A stretch of 11,390 bases of DNA from CALAED01 sp937891035 (GCA_035642125.1 DASQSZ010000176.1:1-11390), one strand, 5' to 3'. Positions 1 to 6,362 are shown, counted from the stretch's first letter. Notes: generated by a model not told the origin, from the sequence alone. Made by a program: numbers and translations.

Positions 1-14
1 CATCGCCGGCGCGC

Positions 15-49
15 AGACCTCTCACGTCCGTGAGGGGTCTTTTGCTTTT
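15..49 (+). terminator. Rho-independent terminator ahead of cimA
   Basis: An 11-bp stem (AGACCTCTCAC at 15-25 with GTGAGGGGTCT at 30-40, one G-U wobble) closes a GTCC loop and is followed by TTTTGCTTTT. The U-tract fixes the direction as plus. It most likely ends the transcript of a gene left of the window. Because it lies only about 35 nt before the cimA start, it could alternatively be an attenuator in the cimA leader; no leader peptide can be judged because the upstream sequence is cut off. Confidence 0.85.
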
Positions 50-82
50 CGGCGCGGTCCACACCCTGAAATGGAGAGCGTG

Positions 83-1660
83 ATGCTCGACGACGAATTC
101 CACGTCTACGACACGACGTTGCGTGACGGTGCCCAGCAGGAAGGCCTCAACCTCACCGTGGCCGACAAGCTGGCCATCGCGCGGCATCTCGACGACCTCG
201 GCGTGGGCTTCATCGAGGGTGGCTGGCCGGGCGCCAACCCCAAGGACACCGAATTCTTCCGGCGCGCTCAAGCCGAGCTCGACCTGAAGAACGCGCAGCT
301 CGCCGCATTCGGCGCCACCCGCCGGGCCGGTGTGCGAGCCGCCGACGACCCCCTGGTGGCCGCCCTGCGCGATTCCGGTGCGCCGGTCGTGACGCTCGTC
401 GCCAAGAGCCACGACCGGCACGTCGAGCTGGCCCTCCGCACGACGCTGGAGGAGAACCTCGCGATGATCCGCGACACGGTCTCTCATCTGCGCGCGGAGG
501 GCCAACGCGTCTTTCTCGACGCCGAGCACTTCTTCGACGGCTACCGCGCCAATCCGGCCTACGCCCTCGAGGTCGTCAAGACCGCGGCCGAAGCCGGCGC
601 GGACGTGATCGCGCTGTGCGACACCAACGGCGGCATGCTGCCCGACGAGTTGGCCGACGTCGTCGCCGCGGTGGCCGGCGCCGGCGCCCGCGTCGGCATC
701 CACTGCCACGACGACTCCGGCTGCGCGGTCGCCAACACCCTCGCCGCGGTCACCGCAGGCGCCTCCCACGTGCAGGGCTGCGCCAACGGGTACGGCGAGC
801 GCAGCGGCAACGCCAACCTGTTCACCGTCGTCGGCAACCTGCAGCTCAAACGCGGCATGCGGCTGGTCAGCGACGATCAGATGAGCGAGCTGACCAGGAT
901 CGCGCACGCGATCTCCGAGGTGACCAACGTGACCCCGAGCTCGCAGCAGCCGTACGTGGGTCTGTCGGCGTTCACCCACAAGGCCGGCCTGCACGCCTCG
1001 GCCGTGAAGGTCGACCCGGACCTCTACCAGCACATCCGGCCGGAGCAGGTGGGCAACGACATGCGGATGCTCGTCTCCAGCATGGCCGGGCGCGCCTCGG
1101 TCGAGCTGAAGGGACGCGAGCTGGGGTACGACCTGTCCGGCGAGAAGTCCAAGCGCATCGTGGACCGTGTCAAGGAGCTGGAGGCGCACGGGTACACCTT
1201 CGAGGCCGCCGACGCCTCGTTCGAGCTGCTGCTGCGCGACGAGCTGTCCGGAGAGCGCCGCCGGCACTTCGAGGTCGAGTCGTGGCGGGCCATCGTGGAG
1301 CGGCGCCCGGACGGTGTGCTGGTCAGCGAGGCCACCGTCAAGCTGTACGCCAAGGGCGAGCGCATCGTCGCCACCGGCGAGGGCAACGGCCCGGTCAACG
1401 CGCTCGACAAGGCGTTGCGGCAGGCCCTCGAGCGGCTGTATCCGGAGCTGGCCAGATTGGAACTGGTCGACTACAAGGTGCGCATCCTGGAGGGTTCCCA
1501 CGGGACCGGCGCGAGCATCCGGGTGCTGATCGAGTCCGGGGACGGCACCGCCGAGTGGAGCACGGTCGGGGTCGAGGAGAACATCATCGCCGCGTCGTGG
1601 CAGGCCCTCGAAGAGGCCGTGACATACTGCCTGCTGCGCGCCGGCCACGAGCCCGGCTGA
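83..1660 (+). CDS. cimA: (R)-citramalate synthase (CimA, LeuA-type)
   Basis: Condenses pyruvate with acetyl-CoA to citramalate, the first step of the threonine-independent route to isoleucine; cytosolic. The N-terminal TIM barrel of the HMGL/isopropylmalate synthase family shows YDTTLRDGAQ at residues 9-18, DTNGG near 180, HCHDDSG at 207-213 (metal-binding His pair) and GERSGNANL near 238-246. HKAGLHASAV follows and the C-terminal third is the regulatory LeuA dimer domain. The 525-aa length is usual for the CimA/type-3 LeuA group. An in-frame ATG at 71 exists, but the ATG at 83 is preferred because GGAGAG at 73-78 then serves as ribosome binding site. The GNAT gene follows after 38 nt, probably in one transcript. 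Pure isopropylmalate synthase activity cannot be excluded, but the sequence resembles the actinobacterial CimA group much more than LeuA. Confidence 0.93.
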   Translation: MLDDEFHVYDTTLRDGAQQEGLNLTVADKLAIARHLDDLGVGFIEGGWPGANPKDTEFFRRAQAELDLKNAQLAAFGATRRAGVRAADDPLVAALRDSGAPVVTLVAKSHDRHVELALRTTLEENLAMIRDTVSHLRAEGQRVFLDAEHFFDGYRANPAYALEVVKTAAEAGADVIALCDTNGGMLPDELADVVAAVAGAGARVGIHCHDDSGCAVANTLAAVTAGASHVQGCANGYGERSGNANLFTVVGNLQLKRGMRLVSDDQMSELTRIAHAISEVTNVTPSSQQPYVGLSAFTHKAGLHASAVKVDPDLYQHIRPEQVGNDMRMLVSSMAGRASVELKGRELGYDLSGEKSKRIVDRVKELEAHGYTFEAADASFELLLRDELSGERRRHFEVESWRAIVERRPDGVLVSEATVKLYAKGERIVATGEGNGPVNALDKALRQALERLYPELARLELVDYKVRILEGSHGTGASIRVLIESGDGTAEWSTVGVEENIIAASWQALEEAVTYCLLRAGHEPG

Positions 1661-1698
1661 GGGCGGCTGAGCCGTACCAGAACGGGTAGGGGAGCCGG

Positions 1699-2010
1699 AT
1701 GAGTTCAGCGGCGGATAACACGCCCACACCAGACGAGACCGTAACGAACAACGCGGCACTTGAGCGCTACGAGCTGCGGGCCGACGGTGCGGTCCTGGGG
1801 TTCGCGGCGTATCGGCTGCGGCACGACGGCGCGGTCGTGTTCACCCATACCGAGATCGACGAGGCGTACGAGGGCCGCGGCCTCGGCAGCAGGCTGGCGC
1901 GGGGCGCGCTGGCGGACGTCCAGGCCGCCGGCCGTTCCGTCGTGCCGCGCTGCCCGTTCATCAAGGGCTACATCGATCGCCACCCCGAGTTCCAGGACCT
2001 GATCGGGTAG
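1699..2010 (+). CDS. small GNAT-type N-acetyltransferase (COG2388/YidJ-like)
   Basis: A 103-aa single-domain acyl-CoA-dependent transferase of the short GNAT group (COG2388). After a disordered, Thr-rich N-terminus of about 20 residues come the strands RYELRADGAVLGFAAYRL and VVFTHTEIDEAY. Next is the acetyl-CoA pyrophosphate loop EGRGLGSRLARGAL, then SVVPRCPFIKGYIDRHPEFQDL, the C-terminal signature of this group. The start is supported by AGGGGAG at 1688-1694, four nt before ATG. It lies 38 nt after cimA with no visible terminator, so it is likely co-transcribed, and it ends 9 bp from the convergent minus-strand monooxygenase gene. The acceptor substrate is unknown, and a link to branched-chain amino acid synthesis is not implied by position alone. 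Confidence 0.88.
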   Translation: MSSAADNTPTPDETVTNNAALERYELRADGAVLGFAAYRLRHDGAVVFTHTEIDEAYEGRGLGSRLARGALADVQAAGRSVVPRCPFIKGYIDRHPEFQDLIG

Positions 2011-2019
2011 CCGGCGCGG

Positions 2020-2418
2020 TCAGCTCTCCCGGGGCTGTGCGCTTTGCACGACCTCGAACGACCACAGCTCGGCGGCGCTGGCCGCCGGGCCGCCGTGGCC
2101 GTGACCGTGACCCTGGCCGTGACCCTGGCCGCCATGGCCGTGGCCGTGAGCCTGGCCGTGGCCGGCGTTCGCCTCGCGCGCCGCTTGGGCGTGGCCCTCC
2201 TGGAAGGCCTGGCTTTGAGCCCACCGCTGGAAGTCCTCCTCACTGCGCCAGCGGGTGTAGACGAGGTAGCGGTCGGTTCCCTGCACCGGGCGCAGCAGCT
2301 CGAACCCCTCAAAGCCCTCGGCGGAATCGACGAGGCCGGCCCGCGCGGCGAACCGGCGCTCCAGCTCCTCGCCCATATCGGCGCCCACGGACAAGACGTT
2401 GATTTTCACGACGCTCAT
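2020..2418 (-). CDS. MhuD-like antibiotic biosynthesis monooxygenase with His/Gly-rich insertion
   Basis: A 132-aa ABM-fold (dimeric ferredoxin-like) protein resembling the mycobacterial heme-degrading enzyme MhuD. Alignment from memory places Asn7 (VVKIN), Arg26 (RFAAR), Trp66 (FQRWA) and His76 (FQEGHAQ) on the residues that form the MhuD heme site, so heme binding or degradation is plausible but not proven. MhuD is about 105 aa; the extra length here is a Gly/His/Gln run at residues 86-110 containing eight His, placed before the last beta strand (ELWSFEVVQ). The start at 2418 is chosen because GAGAGG lies about 9 nt upstream; an in-frame ATG at 2427 sits too close to it. The gene is downstream of cbtA (89-nt gap) and may be read from the cbtBA transcript or its own promoter. 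Quinone or antibiotic monooxygenase activity is the alternative. Confidence 0.85.
   Translation of the reverse strand: MSVVKINVLSVGADMGEELERRFAARAGLVDSAEGFEGFELLRPVQGTDRYLVYTRWRSEEDFQRWAQSQAFQEGHAQAAREANAGHGQAHGHGHGGQGHGQGHGHGHGGPAASAAELWSFEVVQSAQPRES
2089..2163 (-). repeat. tandem His-Gly codon repeat inside the monooxygenase gene
   Basis: Low-complexity DNA built from degenerate copies of GGCCAC / GGTCAC / GGCCAG. It encodes the His/Gly/Gln run (residues 86-110, eight His) of the minus-strand monooxygenase. The number of units could vary by slippage. His-Gly runs of this kind commonly bind divalent metals such as Ni, Co, Zn or Cu. Confidence 0.9.
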
Positions 2419-2495
2419 GGCGTCCATCCTCTCGCGCGGTGCGGCGAGCGTCGTCGCCGGGCCACGCCACGCCGCGCGGTTCGGATCGGTATGTA

Positions 2496-2521
2496 AATCC
2501 GGGGTCGTCAATCGGGGGTCG
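2496..2521 (-). repeat. 12-bp direct repeat spanning the cbtA stop codon
   Basis: On the minus strand CGACCCCCGATT (2521-2510) and CGACCCCGGATT (2507-2496) repeat with one mismatch, two bases apart, across the cbtA stop. The junction creates TTGACG (2511-2506), a good -35 hexamer, but no convincing -10 box lies at the right distance. It may be a binding site or promoter part for the monooxygenase gene; the function is unproven. Confidence 0.4.
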
Positions 2522-3281
2522 TCGCAGCCGGAGCCGAGCCGGTGGCGGCGTCCGGGCGGCGCGCCCGGCCGGCCCCCGCCGCCGCCCGCAGGCCGAGGGC
2601 CCCGAAGGCTACGCCCAGACCCGCCCACAGCAGCACCGAGGACGCCGCCGACAGCAGCCTGAACTCCCACAGCAGACCGGCCGGCACGTCGATCGGGTCG
2701 GGATTGTCCGGCAGCAGGAACAACATGGCAAGACCGGCGATCACCACGCCGGCGCCCGCTGCCTGCCGCAGCGGGAGCGAGGTTCGATCGAGCTGGGCGT
2801 AGACCCGCCACGCGATGACGACGGCGGCCGCCCCGATCGCGATGGCGCCCAGCCAGCCGGCCGTGCGCAGCCCCACAGTCTCCTCGGCGCCCACGCCGGG
2901 CGGGTTGGCCGGATAACGCAGGAACGGCAGCAGCCAGATGCCGACCAACGCGGCGCCGGCCAGCCCGAGCGACCGCTCCCATGGACGGGCGTCGAGGTCA
3001 CGCCTGTGCAGTGTCGCGTACACGACGGCGAACAGCACGCCGAGCGCGATGCCCGCCATGACGGAGGCGACGATCAGGCCCAGGTGCTGCTGGGTCCGGG
3101 TGAAGACCTCTTCGGTGTGCTCGTGCCCTCCGGCGGCGTGCCGGGCCGATTCGATCCGTACGGCGCGGTCCATGAGGGGCTCGGCCAGCAGGTAGGAGAA
3201 CCCCCCGGCAAGCAGCCCGGCCGCGCCTCCGGCGACCGCTCCACGGCCGAGCAACCGGGGCAACGTGCTCGTTGTCGTCAT
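2508..3281 (-). CDS. cbtA: cobalt transporter subunit CbtA
   Basis: Integral membrane protein of 257 aa that with CbtB forms a B12-regulated cobalt uptake system. About six hydrophobic segments are visible (near residues 8-32, 66-90, 106-122, 142-160, 177-192 and 214-240). Family features include an early LLAEPLMDRA helix end, a His-rich loop (HAAGGHEH), QQHLGL before the second helix, LRYPANPP in the third loop and LPDNPDP. The C-terminal tail is Ala/Arg-rich and soluble. The start ATG at 3281 lies 23 nt after the cbtB stop. No strong ribosome binding site precedes it, so translational coupling is likely. A TTG overlapping the cbtB stop is a possible alternative start, but the ATG gives the usual CbtA N-terminus. 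It is controlled through the cobalamin riboswitch upstream of cbtB. Confidence 0.92.
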   Translation of the reverse strand: MTTTSTLPRLLGRGAVAGGAAGLLAGGFSYLLAEPLMDRAVRIESARHAAGGHEHTEEVFTRTQQHLGLIVASVMAGIALGVLFAVVYATLHRRDLDARPWERSLGLAGAALVGIWLLPFLRYPANPPGVGAEETVGLRTAGWLGAIAIGAAAVVIAWRVYAQLDRTSLPLRQAAGAGVVIAGLAMLFLLPDNPDPIDVPAGLLWEFRLLSAASSVLLWAGLGVAFGALGLRAAAGAGRARRPDAATGSAPAATTPD

Positions 3282-3304
3282 GACCGGTGGTGTCGCGCCG
3301 CCGA

Positions 3305-3505
3305 TCAATGGCAGGGCGCGCCGAACAGATGCCGGCCGTCGTGAGCGAGCTCGTGCAGGAAGGTGTACTGGCCGAAGAACACCGCGTACAAGGTGAGCAG
3401 CGCGAGCGCGACCACGAACGCGGTGAGGGTGATGGTGCGTAGCCGCAGGACCGGCTCGGCCTCGGCCGGCCTCGCGTGCGTTGTCGGAAGTGCCGGGCTC
3501 GACAT
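3305..3505 (-). CDS. cbtB: cobalt transporter subunit CbtB
   Basis: A 66-aa single-pass membrane protein, first gene of the cbtBA unit. A polar N-terminus is followed by one hydrophobic helix (about residues 27-46) and a C-terminal metal-ligand cluster at 51-66 with His51, His55, Asp56, His59, Cys65 and His66 (HELAHDGRHLFGAPCH). This is the CbtB signature and probably captures Co2+ for CbtA. The ATG at 3505 is fixed by a strong AAGGAG (3518-3513) seven nt upstream; longer in-frame starts would overlap the riboswitch and are rejected. The ribosome binding site is itself sequestered in a hairpin next to the cobalamin aptamer. Confidence 0.95.
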   Translation of the reverse strand: MSSPALPTTHARPAEAEPVLRLRTITLTAFVVALALLTLYAVFFGQYTFLHELAHDGRHLFGAPCH

Positions 3506-3512
3506 GGCGAAT

Positions 3513-3546
3513 CTCCTTACGGGGTACACACGCCCCGGTACAGGAG
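3513..3546 (-). promoter_or_regulatory. SD-sequestering expression-platform hairpin of the cbtBA riboswitch
   Basis: On the minus strand CTCCT (3546-3542) pairs with AGGAG of the cbtB ribosome binding site. The stem continues as TAC/GTA and GGGG/CCCC with two single-nt bulges and an 8-nt loop (CGTGTGTA). The hairpin abuts the P1 side of the aptamer, so when formed it hides the cbtB Shine-Dalgarno. No U-tract follows, which points to translational rather than transcriptional control. Confidence 0.8.
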
Positions 3547-3710
3547 GACAACGGGTCAGTGTCCTGACTCCCAGATCGTCGCCTCCCGCTGACCTTCCAG
3601 TGCGCGGCACCGTGGTCGTCTGGCGCGGGATGCTCCCTGGTCACAGTGGCGGGACCGTCCTGGAATCGCACCAGGTTCCTGCGCACCGTCGCCTCAGATG
3701 TGAACTTGTC
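3547..3710 (-). promoter_or_regulatory. cobalamin (B12) riboswitch aptamer
   Basis: The minus-strand leader of cbtB carries the conserved core of a cobalamin riboswitch. It has an AGGAACCTGGTGCGATTCC region, then GGTCCCGCCACTGTGA with the B12 box GCCACTG (3650-3644), a variable arm, CACTGGAAGGTCAGCGGGAG, and the 3' GAGTCAGGACACTGACC element. GACAA (3710-3706) and TTGTC (3551-3547) can close a P1 stem that fixes the limits. The ligand should be adenosyl- or another cobalamin, and binding represses cbtBA. Ends are accurate to roughly 10 nt. Confidence 0.92.
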
Positions 3711-3907
3711 GTACCGAGCGTCCCGTCTGGAGCGGACAACGTCAAGGTGGGGCGCGATGACCGGCAATCACTCAGCTCGGGACAAGCGGGTCAGATGTGC
3801 CAAAAGAACGCCGACGTTACGCGGTGGATACGGCGCAGATCGGTGCGGCCGTCGCACCGGACTCAGCGCCACAGCGCGGCACAAAGTCCGGGGAACACCG
3901 CGAAACA

Positions 3908-3936
3908 GGTGGCGAAGGCCCGCGTCGGCCGCCACC
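3908..3936. other. hairpin upstream of the TPR gene
   Basis: GGTGGC (3908-3913) and GCCACC (3931-3936) enclose GGCC/GGCC with a CGCGTC loop and a 3-nt bulge. It lies about 50 nt before the TPR gene start, in the 276-nt divergent region between the cbtB leader and that gene. No U-tract follows on either strand; it could be an operator or a leader structure. The rest of 3711-3986 shows no gene and no clear promoter. Confidence 0.4.
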
Positions 3937-3986
3937 ATAACTACCCACGGTCTTGTGCCGTCCGATCGATGTACCGGAGTGACCGC

Positions 3987-4373
3987 ATGTCCGCTCGTCC
4001 CTGGGCCCCCGCGCACGGTGGGCGACCCAGGCCGTACGCGCGCATCGCCTTCGCCTCGGGGAAGCGATACGAGCGGGACGGCGACCTCGAAGGCGCGGCC
4101 CGCTGGTTCCGGCGCGCGGCCGAGGCGGATCTGTCCGCCGCGGCGCTCCGGCTCGGTGACGTGCTCGGCCGGCTCGCCGACCGGCGCGACGTCGCCGAAG
4201 ACGACGACGCCGATGGGACGCGGGCGCGGGACCGGCTGCTGGCCGAGGCCGCCCGGTGGTTGTCGGAGGCGTATAGGTCCACGCACCCGGACACCATCGA
4301 GCTGATCACCGACATGCTCAACCGGCAGCAGCGGCTGGCCGCCGAGCGCGCCGTGGAACTCTCCGGGCCCTGA
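3987..4373 (+). CDS. TPR/Sel1-like repeat protein, function unknown
   Basis: A 128-aa, all-helical, Ala/Arg-rich cytosolic protein without signal peptide. Residues near 22-60 (FASGKRYERDGDLEGAARWF followed by RRAAEADLSAAALRLGDVL) match the pattern of a tetratricopeptide or Sel1-like helix pair: aromatic/Gly-Asp turn, Ala-x-x-Trp-Phe, then Ala-x-x-Leu-Gly. An acidic linker (EDDDADG) and two further helices follow. Short TPR proteins of this sort are usually adaptors; no partner is evident. The ATG at 3987 is chosen because GGAG (3976-3979) lies 7 nt upstream; upstream in-frame ATGs lack a site. It runs divergently from cbtB and is followed after 139 nt by the CBM gene. Confidence 0.75.
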   Translation: MSARPWAPAHGGRPRPYARIAFASGKRYERDGDLEGAARWFRRAAEADLSAAALRLGDVLGRLADRRDVAEDDDADGTRARDRLLAEAARWLSEAYRSTHPDTIELITDMLNRQQRLAAERAVELSGP

Positions 4374-4400
4374 CCATCAGGACCGGCGGCCATGCGAGGC

Positions 4401-4420
4401 CATCGGCGACCATCGGCGAC
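4401..4420. repeat. tandem 10-bp direct repeat
   Basis: CATCGGCGAC occurs twice in tandem, followed by a degenerate third copy (CACCGACACC), between the TPR gene and the palindrome upstream of the CBM gene. Its role is unknown; it could be a binding site or chance slippage. Confidence 0.5.
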
Positions 4421-4478
4421 CACCGACACCGAAAGCGGCCGCGGCGCCCGAACTCGACCGGCTCGATGGTCGTCGGAT

Positions 4479-4499
4479 CCATTGAGATCGTCTCAATGG
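4479..4499. promoter_or_regulatory. perfect 21-bp palindrome, probable repressor operator
   Basis: Arms CCATTGAGA and TCTCAATGG are exact reverse complements separated by TCG. The site ends 13 nt before the GTG start at 4513, so a dimeric regulator (TetR-like operators have this form) bound here would block transcription or initiation. The A/T-rich arms stand out against the GC-rich surroundings. There is no U-tract on either side, so a terminator is unlikely. Confidence 0.65.
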
Positions 4500-4512
4500 A
4501 AAAGGTGGCGTC

Positions 4513-5427
4513 GTGGACGGTGAGAGGTCGGACCACCCGGCCGGTCATGAAGGTGGCTATGTGCCGCCGGACCTGGTGTCGACGCAGCGGTTCTGGGCCA
4601 TTCCGGCCGGGGGGCGGGCCGACGCGGCCGACGCGGCCGACGATGCGCAGCGGGGGAGCGCGGAATCGGTGGACCGGCGCGTGGCTCCGGCCGAGAACGT
4701 CATCGACGCGCTCGCCACCCAGCCCGGCGCGAACGGCGCGATGCCGGACCCGATGGCGGCCGCCGCGCCGCCGCGGCTCCCGGCCCGGGGATCGGCCGCG
4801 CCGATGCCCTGGCCGCCCTCGGCGGTCGCCGCGGCGCGCGCCTCGACATCCGCGGCTGACCATGGCACGTCCAGCCCAGGCTCCACCCGCAAGTCGAGGC
4901 CGAGCAGGAACCTGATGGGCGCGGCGGTCGCGGCGGCGGGCGTCGTCATCATCGGCGCCGGCGTCGCGGCGCTTTGGCCGGGGGACGGCGCCTCGCCGGT
5001 CGCCTCCGGCGACGGCACGTCATCGGCGTCCGCGCCGGCCAAGACGCAGCGCGGCGCGGCGTCCCCGACGGGCAACGTCTCGGCCGGTTCGGCGGGCGCG
5101 CCGGCCGGCGCCCGGCCGCTCACCCGCGGCCGTGTCGTCTCGTACGAGACCACGCAGCGCGAGCCGGGCTACTTCGAGGGCCTGTTGACGCTCACCAACC
5201 GTACCGGCAAGCCGCTGGACGGCTGGCAGGTGTCGTTCACCTACCCCGGCGCGTCCGTCAAGAGCGTTTGGGGCGGCGTGCTGGTGCGGGCCGGCGGCAC
5301 CGCGACCATCCGCGGCACCGACGCCGCCGGCTCCCTCCCACCCGGCGCGACGGTGCAGGTCAGGTTCGGCGCCGCCGGAACCCCGTCGGCCCCGGTCGGC
5401 TGCACCCTGAACGGCGGTCCCTGCTGA
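4513..5427 (+). CDS. single-pass membrane protein with C-terminal CBM2-like domain
   Basis: 304 aa. Residues 1-130 are a Pro/Ala-rich, probably disordered segment with no signal peptide. A basic stretch (RKSRPSR) precedes one hydrophobic helix at about 135-157 (LMGAAVAAAGVVIIGAGVAAL), which by the positive-inside rule puts the N-terminus in the cytoplasm. After a Ser/Gly/Ala linker, residues about 206-304 have the beta pattern of a family 2 carbohydrate-binding module: YFEGLLTLTNRTGKPLDGW, VSFTYPG, SVKSVWGG, SLPPGATVQVRFG and a Cys-terminated CTLNGGPC. The third surface tryptophan typical of cellulose-binding CBM2a is missing, so ligand binding is uncertain. The start is GTG with AAGGTGG (4502-4508) four nt upstream, just after the palindrome. 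No catalytic domain is present; it may be a cell-surface adhesin or sensor. Confidence 0.75.
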   Translation: MDGERSDHPAGHEGGYVPPDLVSTQRFWAIPAGGRADAADAADDAQRGSAESVDRRVAPAENVIDALATQPGANGAMPDPMAAAAPPRLPARGSAAPMPWPPSAVAAARASTSAADHGTSSPGSTRKSRPSRNLMGAAVAAAGVVIIGAGVAALWPGDGASPVASGDGTSSASAPAKTQRGAASPTGNVSAGSAGAPAGARPLTRGRVVSYETTQREPGYFEGLLTLTNRTGKPLDGWQVSFTYPGASVKSVWGGVLVRAGGTATIRGTDAAGSLPPGATVQVRFGAAGTPSAPVGCTLNGGPC

Positions 5428-5465
5428 GGGGCGCGGGCTCCCCGTGGGCGGTTGACCGCCACCCG
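5428..5465 (+). terminator. possible hairpin terminator after the CBM gene
   Basis: GGGG/CCCC around CGCGGGCT is followed by a second imperfect hairpin (GTGGGCG with CGCCAC, one bulge) directly after the stop codon. There is no U-tract, so this is only a plausible GC-rich terminator. Confidence 0.35.
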
Positions 5466-5538
5466 AAACGGCGCAACCGGCCGGACCCGGCCCAGCTCAG
5501 CGCCCATCCCGACGGCCACCCAAGACCTGCCGTGCCAC

Positions 5539-5544
5539 TAGGCT
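5539..5544 (+). promoter_or_regulatory. -10 box of a leaderless promoter (FAH gene)
   Basis: TAGGCT ends 6 nt before the ATG at 5551, placing the expected transcription start at the A of ATG. No Shine-Dalgarno is present. This is the usual arrangement of leaderless actinobacterial genes; no clear -35 is seen. Confidence 0.6.
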
Positions 5545-5550
5545 CGACGC

Positions 5551-6315
5551 ATGCGCATCGCACGGTTCTCCACGCCCGACGGCGTCTTTTTCGGCGCGAT
5601 CGAAGATGACACGGTGGCCGTCATCGACGCACACCCGTTCGGCGAGGTGCGGTTCAGCGGCAGGCGGCTCCCGCTGGCCGACGTACGGCTGGTCGCCCCG
5701 ATCCTGCCCAGCAAGATCGTCGCGATCGGCAAGAACTACGCCGGACACGTGCGCGAGATGGGCGGCGAGACACCAGCCGAGCCGGTGATCTTCATGAAGC
5801 CGTCGACGTCGGTCATCGGGCCGCGCGAGCCGATCGGCTACCCGCAGAAACTGTCCGAGCGGGTCGATTACGAGGGCGAACTGGCCATCGTGATCGGCCG
5901 GCTGTGCCGGGACGTGCCCGTGGAGCGGACCGCCGAGGTCGTCCTCGGCTACACATGCGCGAACGACGTCACCGCGCGGGACCTGCAGCGACGCGACGGC
6001 CAGTGGACGCGGAGCAAGAGCTTCGACACCTTCTGCCCGCTCGGCCCCTGGATCGAGACCGAGGCCGACCCCGCCGACCTGGCCATCACCACGACGGTGA
6101 ACGGACAGGTGCGCCAGGACTCGCGCACCTCCCTGCTGCTGCACAAAGTGCCGACGCTGATCTCCCACGTCAGCCAGGTGATGACCCTGCTGCCCGGCGA
6201 CGTCATCTTGACCGGCACGCCGGCCGGCATCGGGCCGCTGGACATCGATGACGAGGTCGAGGTGACGATCGAGTCCATCGGCACGCTCGCCAACCGGGTC
6301 GTGGCCGCGGACTGA
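5551..6315 (+). CDS. fumarylacetoacetate hydrolase (FAH) family protein
   Basis: 254 aa, cytosolic, of the group annotated as 2-hydroxyhepta-2,4-diene-1,7-dioate isomerase, acylpyruvate hydrolase or oxaloacetate decarboxylase-like. A short N-terminal domain (1-50) precedes the FAH barrel. KIVAIGKNYAGHVREMG (55-71), PVIFMKPSTSVIG (78-90), the divalent-metal ligands Glu108 and Glu110 in VDYEGELAIVIGR and Asp139 in ANDVTARDLQRRD are all intact, as is GDVILTGTPAGIGP (216-229). The enzyme should therefore be active on a 2-oxo acid substrate that cannot be named from sequence. In other actinomycetes this gene often sits near gltX and branched-chain amino acid genes; here it is followed by a DUF2461 gene after 60 nt. 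Confidence 0.92.
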   Translation: MRIARFSTPDGVFFGAIEDDTVAVIDAHPFGEVRFSGRRLPLADVRLVAPILPSKIVAIGKNYAGHVREMGGETPAEPVIFMKPSTSVIGPREPIGYPQKLSERVDYEGELAIVIGRLCRDVPVERTAEVVLGYTCANDVTARDLQRRDGQWTRSKSFDTFCPLGPWIETEADPADLAITTTVNGQVRQDSRTSLLLHKVPTLISHVSQVMTLLPGDVILTGTPAGIGPLDIDDEVEVTIESIGTLANRVVAAD

Positions 6316-6325
6316 TCATGTCGCG

Positions 6326-6345
6326 CGGCGGCCTTTCCGCCGTTT
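6326..6345 (+). terminator. short hairpin with TTT after the FAH gene
   Basis: CGGCGG (6326-6331) pairs with CCGCCG (6337-6342) around CCTTT and is followed by TTT. It lies 11 nt after the FAH stop, a weak intrinsic terminator consistent with the next gene having its own leaderless promoter. Confidence 0.45.
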
Positions 6346-6362
6346 CGGTCGCTCGCCGGTCG

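Noticed and set aside
616..1689. Long plus-strand frame overlapping cimA
   Set aside because: Arg/Gly/Pro-rich shadow in the +1/+2 frame of a clearly recognised cimA; no domain pattern.
2419..2982. N-terminal extension of the monooxygenase frame up to 2982
   Set aside because: The upstream part is Arg/Gly low-complexity and overlaps cbtA in another frame; the ABM fold begins at VVKIN with a ribosome binding site before 2418.
2439..3344. Plus-strand frame opposite cbtA
   Set aside because: Antisense shadow of cbtA with Arg/Gln/Pro-rich composition; the minus-strand CbtA protein has clear membrane helices.
3282..3767. N-terminal extension of CbtA through the riboswitch
   Set aside because: It would cover cbtB and the cobalamin aptamer; the normal CbtA N-terminus begins at the ATG at 3281.
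3768..4286. Minus-strand frame opposite the TPR gene
   Set aside because: Arg/Pro/Gly-rich, no family features, and antisense to a plus-strand gene with a good ribosome binding site.
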